Shown here in pieces: positions 61,477 through 64,000 of a stretch of DNA of 64,000 nt. Under the pieces are notes generated by a model. The model was not told where the DNA came from and searched no databases. It saw nothing but the letters and a program-made list of their open reading frames with translations. A program made the position numbers and the translations under genes. This DNA comes from DAIDKA01 sp036267975 (GTDB lineage Bacteria; Pseudomonadota; Gammaproteobacteria; Steroidobacterales; Steroidobacteraceae). Position 1 is the stretch's first letter. The number at the start of each line of letters is the position of its first letter. Location: the NCBI GenBank assembly GCA_036267975.1, contig DATAVA010000028.1:340009-404008 (forward strand), in the 5' to 3' direction.

Positions 61477-62430
61477 CTACACGACTCCCTTACCCAGGAA
61501 GTCGGCGATATGGCCGTAGATGCCCTGGTAGGCACACGTGATGAACTGTTTCGGATCGCCCCACTTCGGATCGAAGTCGGCACTTGCCTTCGCGGCCAGG
61601 ATTTCACTCGCCGTCATGCCCTTGCGCATCAGCGCCCACACTTTCTCGTGCATGGCCGCCAGCATGTCGTGTTCGGCTTTCAGATCGGCGCGGGTCTGCA
61701 CCGGACCCGTACCGGGAATGATGCGCGTCTGATCGTTGCTCAGATCGAGCAGCTTCTGCGTCGCATCGCGCATGCCCATGATCCAGCCGCCGGTGCAGTA
61801 GTCGAGTACCGGGTAACGGCCCACGGTCAGCACGCCCCCCGCCACCAGCACATTCTGGCCGCGCAGATAGACATAGATGTCGCCATCCGTGTGCGCCTGG
61901 CCCAGCCATCCATACTCGATCGGTTCATTGCCGAAGGTGAACTGGTTGGTTTTGGTGTAGAAGGTGCTCGTCGGCAGTGCCTGCGGCGATCGCGGTTTGT
62001 AGGTGCGGTTTTCCCATTCCTCGATCACCTGCGTGCTCAGCCACAGCCGCGTGTTCTCGTGCGCAATGATCTGCGCGCCGGCCTTGCGCAGCGCCTCATT
62101 GCCGCCGGTGTGCTCCCAGTGCCAGTGAGTGTTGAAGACGGTGCGGATGTTTGTGCCGCCGGGCAGCGCGGCCAGCGCTTTGAGCAGCTGGCCCGAATGC
62201 TCCGGCGCGCCGCTGTCGATGATGGCCAGGCCGTCCGCGGTACTCAACGCCACCACGTTACCGCCAAGCCCGGAGAGCAACGTTACATTGGGCGTGATCT
62301 GACTTAATGTCGGCGCACCTGGATCCGGCGCAGGGCTACCCGCGAAGACCCGCCGCGCGGCCATTCCCGTCAGTGCCTGGGCGCCGATTGCGCCCGCCAG
62401 CTGTTTCAACACGTGCCTGCGGCCGGGCAT
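61477..62430 (-). CDS. Secreted MBL-fold protein with altered metal ligands
   Basis: 317 aa with a leader GRRHVLKQLAGAIGAQALTG that looks Tat-like. The fold is metallo-beta-lactamase: NVVALSTADGLAIIDSGAPE, FNTHWHWEHTGGNEAL, GQAHTDGDIYVYL and RIIPGTGPVQTRADLKAEHD. The family normally has H-x-H-x-D-H, a Gly-Asp on the fourth strand and a His in P-G-H-G-P. Here they read H-W-H-W-E-H, V-A-G-G-V and P-G-T-G-P, so the Asp is Glu and two ligands are lost. The dinuclear zinc site is probably incomplete or altered. It opens the DUF1592/DUF1552/ankyrin unit, starting 177 bp after the VOC gene. Confidence 0.82.
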   Translation of the reverse strand: MPGRRHVLKQLAGAIGAQALTGMAARRVFAGSPAPDPGAPTLSQITPNVTLLSGLGGNVVALSTADGLAIIDSGAPEHSGQLLKALAALPGGTNIRTVFNTHWHWEHTGGNEALRKAGAQIIAHENTRLWLSTQVIEEWENRTYKPRSPQALPTSTFYTKTNQFTFGNEPIEYGWLGQAHTDGDIYVYLRGQNVLVAGGVLTVGRYPVLDYCTGGWIMGMRDATQKLLDLSNDQTRIIPGTGPVQTRADLKAEHDMLAAMHEKVWALMRKGMTASEILAAKASADFDPKWGDPKQFITCAYQGIYGHIADFLGKGVV

Positions 62431-62607
62431 AGTTCGCCTTGTCCGTAGATTTGGCCAGGAGCAGATTTACTCTGGCGTGCCGGAGTATCACACGGGTGCC
62501 GAAGCGGTCAACGCGCTCGTCTCAGGAGGGCCTCCGGACAGTACAAACCGCGGGCATTGCGGCCTGAAATGGGCGCGGCTTTGGGATCCCAAAGCGTCAA
62601 AATCGCC

Positions 62608-62976
62608 TCATTTCTCCTTGCTCGGGTCGTACCATACGGCCTCGATATTGTGACCGTCCGGATCATAGGCAAACGCTGCGTAATAGCCCGGGGAATAATC
62701 GCGATAGCCAGGCGCACCATTGTCCTTGGCACCCGCCGCCAGGGCCGCCATGTGGAATGCCTTGACCTGATCCGCCGACTTCGCCTCGAAGGCGAGGTGC
62801 GCGGGTTCGACCGTGTCCTTGTGGCTTATCCAGAAGTCGGTGTTCTTCCCGTCGTTGAAGCCGGCGGCATCGCCGAATTCCATGTTGTTAGCATATCCGA
62901 GCGGTTTGAGGACCTGCCGATAGAAGGCCTTGGACCGCGGATAGTCGCTCACCGGAAGACTGGTATGCGCGATCAT
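62608..62976 (-). CDS. VOC/glyoxalase-family protein
   Basis: 122 aa from ATG 62976, after a TAGGAG sequence. The fold pattern is seen as MIAHTSLPVSDYPRSKAFYR, EPAHLAFEAKSADQVKAFH and AAFAYDPDGHNIEAVWYDPS, the last being the classic end with Glu as metal ligand. This is a single-domain VOC protein (glyoxalase/bleomycin resistance/dioxygenase superfamily); the substrate is unknown. It lies between an ankyrin gene (108 bp upstream) and the MBL gene, all on the same strand. Confidence 0.85.
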   Translation of the reverse strand: MIAHTSLPVSDYPRSKAFYRQVLKPLGYANNMEFGDAAGFNDGKNTDFWISHKDTVEPAHLAFEAKSADQVKAFHMAALAAGAKDNGAPGYRDYSPGYYAAFAYDPDGHNIEAVWYDPSKEK

Positions 62977-63084
62977 GCTGAAAACTCCTACTGAAACACT
63001 CGTAGAGCGGCAGATCGCAAATCGTACGCCGACATACGGCTCGGTCGTGTCGGCGCACACGCCGCGCGCCCGGTAAGGCAACGC

Positions 63085-64000
63085 CTATTTGGCGGCCGCC
63101 ACGTCACCTGCACCCGACTGTGGCGTCAGCGCGGCGAGCAGCGCGACGGTTGCGGCACGGTCCGCAGGCTCCGTCTTGGCCGGCGCGGGTGCCCCAGCGC
63201 CCGGCGGACGCGGCTTGCGGGCATAGTCCAGGGCAGACTTGCCTGAGGCATCGCGCAGCGCCGGGTCCGCGCCATGGTCGATCATGTACTTGACGACCCG
63301 ATTCCACGCCGCCTCGGAGGCGGCAAACAACGCCGTCTCCCCTTCATGGTCGCGACCCTGGATATAGGCCGTCATCTTGGCGGTGTGGGTGCGGCTGTTG
63401 ACGATGCGGGCGTTGATATTCGCGCCATTCGCCAGCAGCAGCTCCATGGTGCGCATCGCATGTTCCTGGACATCACCCTTGATGGGCGCCGGGCCGCCGC
63501 CGGAACGCACCGAACCGATCATATTGGCGACGGCCATCAGCGGGGTGATCTGAAAGACATTGCGCAGATCAACCTCCGCGCCGTGCGCCAGCAGTGCGCG
63601 CATCGCGACTTCGTCATAGCTCAGGGCCGCGATCATCAGCGGGCCGGTGCCGCCACGCATCATGTAATCCTCGAAGCGACCGCGGCCGTTGCCGTTGGGC
63701 CGCATGCGCGTGAGCTGGTGATTCGGATCCACGCCCACGGCAAGCAGCCGGTTGACCACATCCATCGCGTTCACCGTGCTCTTCGGGTGCGGCGCGGTGG
63801 CGGTCGGGTAACCCGCGAACCCCGTCGCCGCGGCAAACGCGAAGGCCCGGCCCTTATAGGAGTTCATATCCACGGCGACGTACAGCGGCGTGCGGCCGTT
63901 CATGTCCCAGGTGTTCGGGTTCGCGCCCTTGTCCAGCAGGAACATCGCGATGTCGAAACTGCGATTGTCGATCGCGTTGATCAGCGGGGTGACCCCATCG
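63085..64000 (-). CDS. Ankyrin-repeat protein, truncated by the window edge
   Basis: The frame is open to base 64000, so the start lies outside. About 305 residues are visible, with ankyrin repeats: DGVTPLINAIDNRSFDIAMF, NGRTPLYVAVDMNSYKGRAF, TGPLMIAALSYDEVAMRALL and ETALFAASEAAWNRVVKYMI. The C-terminal end is Pro/Ala/Lys-rich (RPPGAGAPAPAKTEPADRA). The repeat around GRTPLYVAVDMN matches the one in the ankyrin protein at 56184, showing common ancestry. It is in the same direction as the VOC, MBL, DUF1592 and DUF1552 genes and is probably the upstream member of the cluster. Confidence 0.85.
   Translation of the reverse strand, partial: DGVTPLINAIDNRSFDIAMFLLDKGANPNTWDMNGRTPLYVAVDMNSYKGRAFAFAAATGFAGYPTATAPHPKSTVNAMDVVNRLLAVGVDPNHQLTRMRPNGNGRGRFEDYMMRGGTGPLMIAALSYDEVAMRALLAHGAEVDLRNVFQITPLMAVANMIGSVRSGGGPAPIKGDVQEHAMRTMELLLANGANINARIVNSRTHTAKMTAYIQGRDHEGETALFAASEAAWNRVVKYMIDHGADPALRDASGKSALDYARKPRPPGAGAPAPAKTEPADRAATVALLAALTPQSGAGDVAAAK

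Overview
The window is GC-rich (visibly well above 60 percent G+C; not computed), densely coded on both strands, and carries no rRNA, tRNA gene, CRISPR array or intact insertion sequence that I can see. Many secreted proteins start with twin-arginine or Sec signals. The gene set (split LigD/Ku, AmtB, PaoABC-type oxidoreductase, DUF1552/DUF1592 pair, ankyrin proteins, B3 metallo-beta-lactamase) suggests a free-living soil or freshwater gammaproteobacterium of the Steroidobacteraceae/Nevskiales/Xanthomonadales sort. That placement is inference from gene content only.

Layout. 0.3-6.9 kb (minus): a compact non-homologous end-joining operon (Ku, a MerR-TPR protein, LigD ligase module, LigD phosphoesterase-polymerase module, then an ArsB/SLC13-type carrier), preceded by a small secreted protein and 5-formyl-THF cyclo-ligase. 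7-10.7 kb (plus): a flavin monooxygenase, a Tat-exported unknown, and a 4-cresol-dehydrogenase-like flavoprotein/cytochrome c pair. 10.7-13.7 kb: siroheme nitrite/sulfite reductase with an unknown partner. 13.8-18.1 kb: SPFH protein, SH3-like secreted protein, persulfide dioxygenase-rhodanese fusion, LysE exporter. 18.1-21.3 kb: two divergent methyltransferases, a small membrane protein, an SDR. 21.3-26.6 kb: a periplasmic cluster with copper/heavy-metal-binding motifs, divergent from a secreted protein behind a strong palindrome. 26.7-32 kb: flavin oxidoreductase, large winged-helix/ATPase/TPR regulator, AmtB. 32-35.4 kb: membrane-anchored MutS-like ATPase overlapping a ParA-like ATPase. 35.5-37 kb: B3 metallo-beta-lactamase and a frameshifted response regulator. 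37-46 kb: PaoABC-like molybdenum oxidoreductase, sulfatase, a chimeric pseudogene, PilZ protein, bicovalent FAD oxidase, then gene tails beside a tRNA-Leu-like scrap. 45.8-52.4 kb: a divergent catabolic locus (MFS-ALDH-SnoaL-like versus DUF3237-MetE-like-dihydroxyphthalate decarboxylase-like). 52.4-56 kb: two FtsX/MacB-type permeases, a decayed Tat gene and a secreted adhesin-like beta protein. 56-64 kb (minus): secreted ankyrin proteins flanking VOC, metal-ligand-poor MBL, DUF1592 cytochrome and DUF1552 genes.

Themes. Several units handle periplasmic redox chemistry and aromatic or sulfur compounds: aromatic oxidation at 7-10.7 kb, aromatic acid turnover at 46-52 kb, persulfide/sulfite chemistry at 11-17 kb, and copper handling at 21-26 kb. 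The least-explained units are the MutS-like/ParA pair, the ankyrin-DUF1552-DUF1592-MBL operon, the DUF3237/MetE-like operon and the MerR-TPR gene inside the NHEJ operon. Between 36 and 55 kb there are several scars of genome rearrangement: a frameshift, a chimeric pseudogene with a duplicated 86-bp piece of a neighbouring gene, gene tails and an internally deleted gene. This looks like a plastic accessory region.
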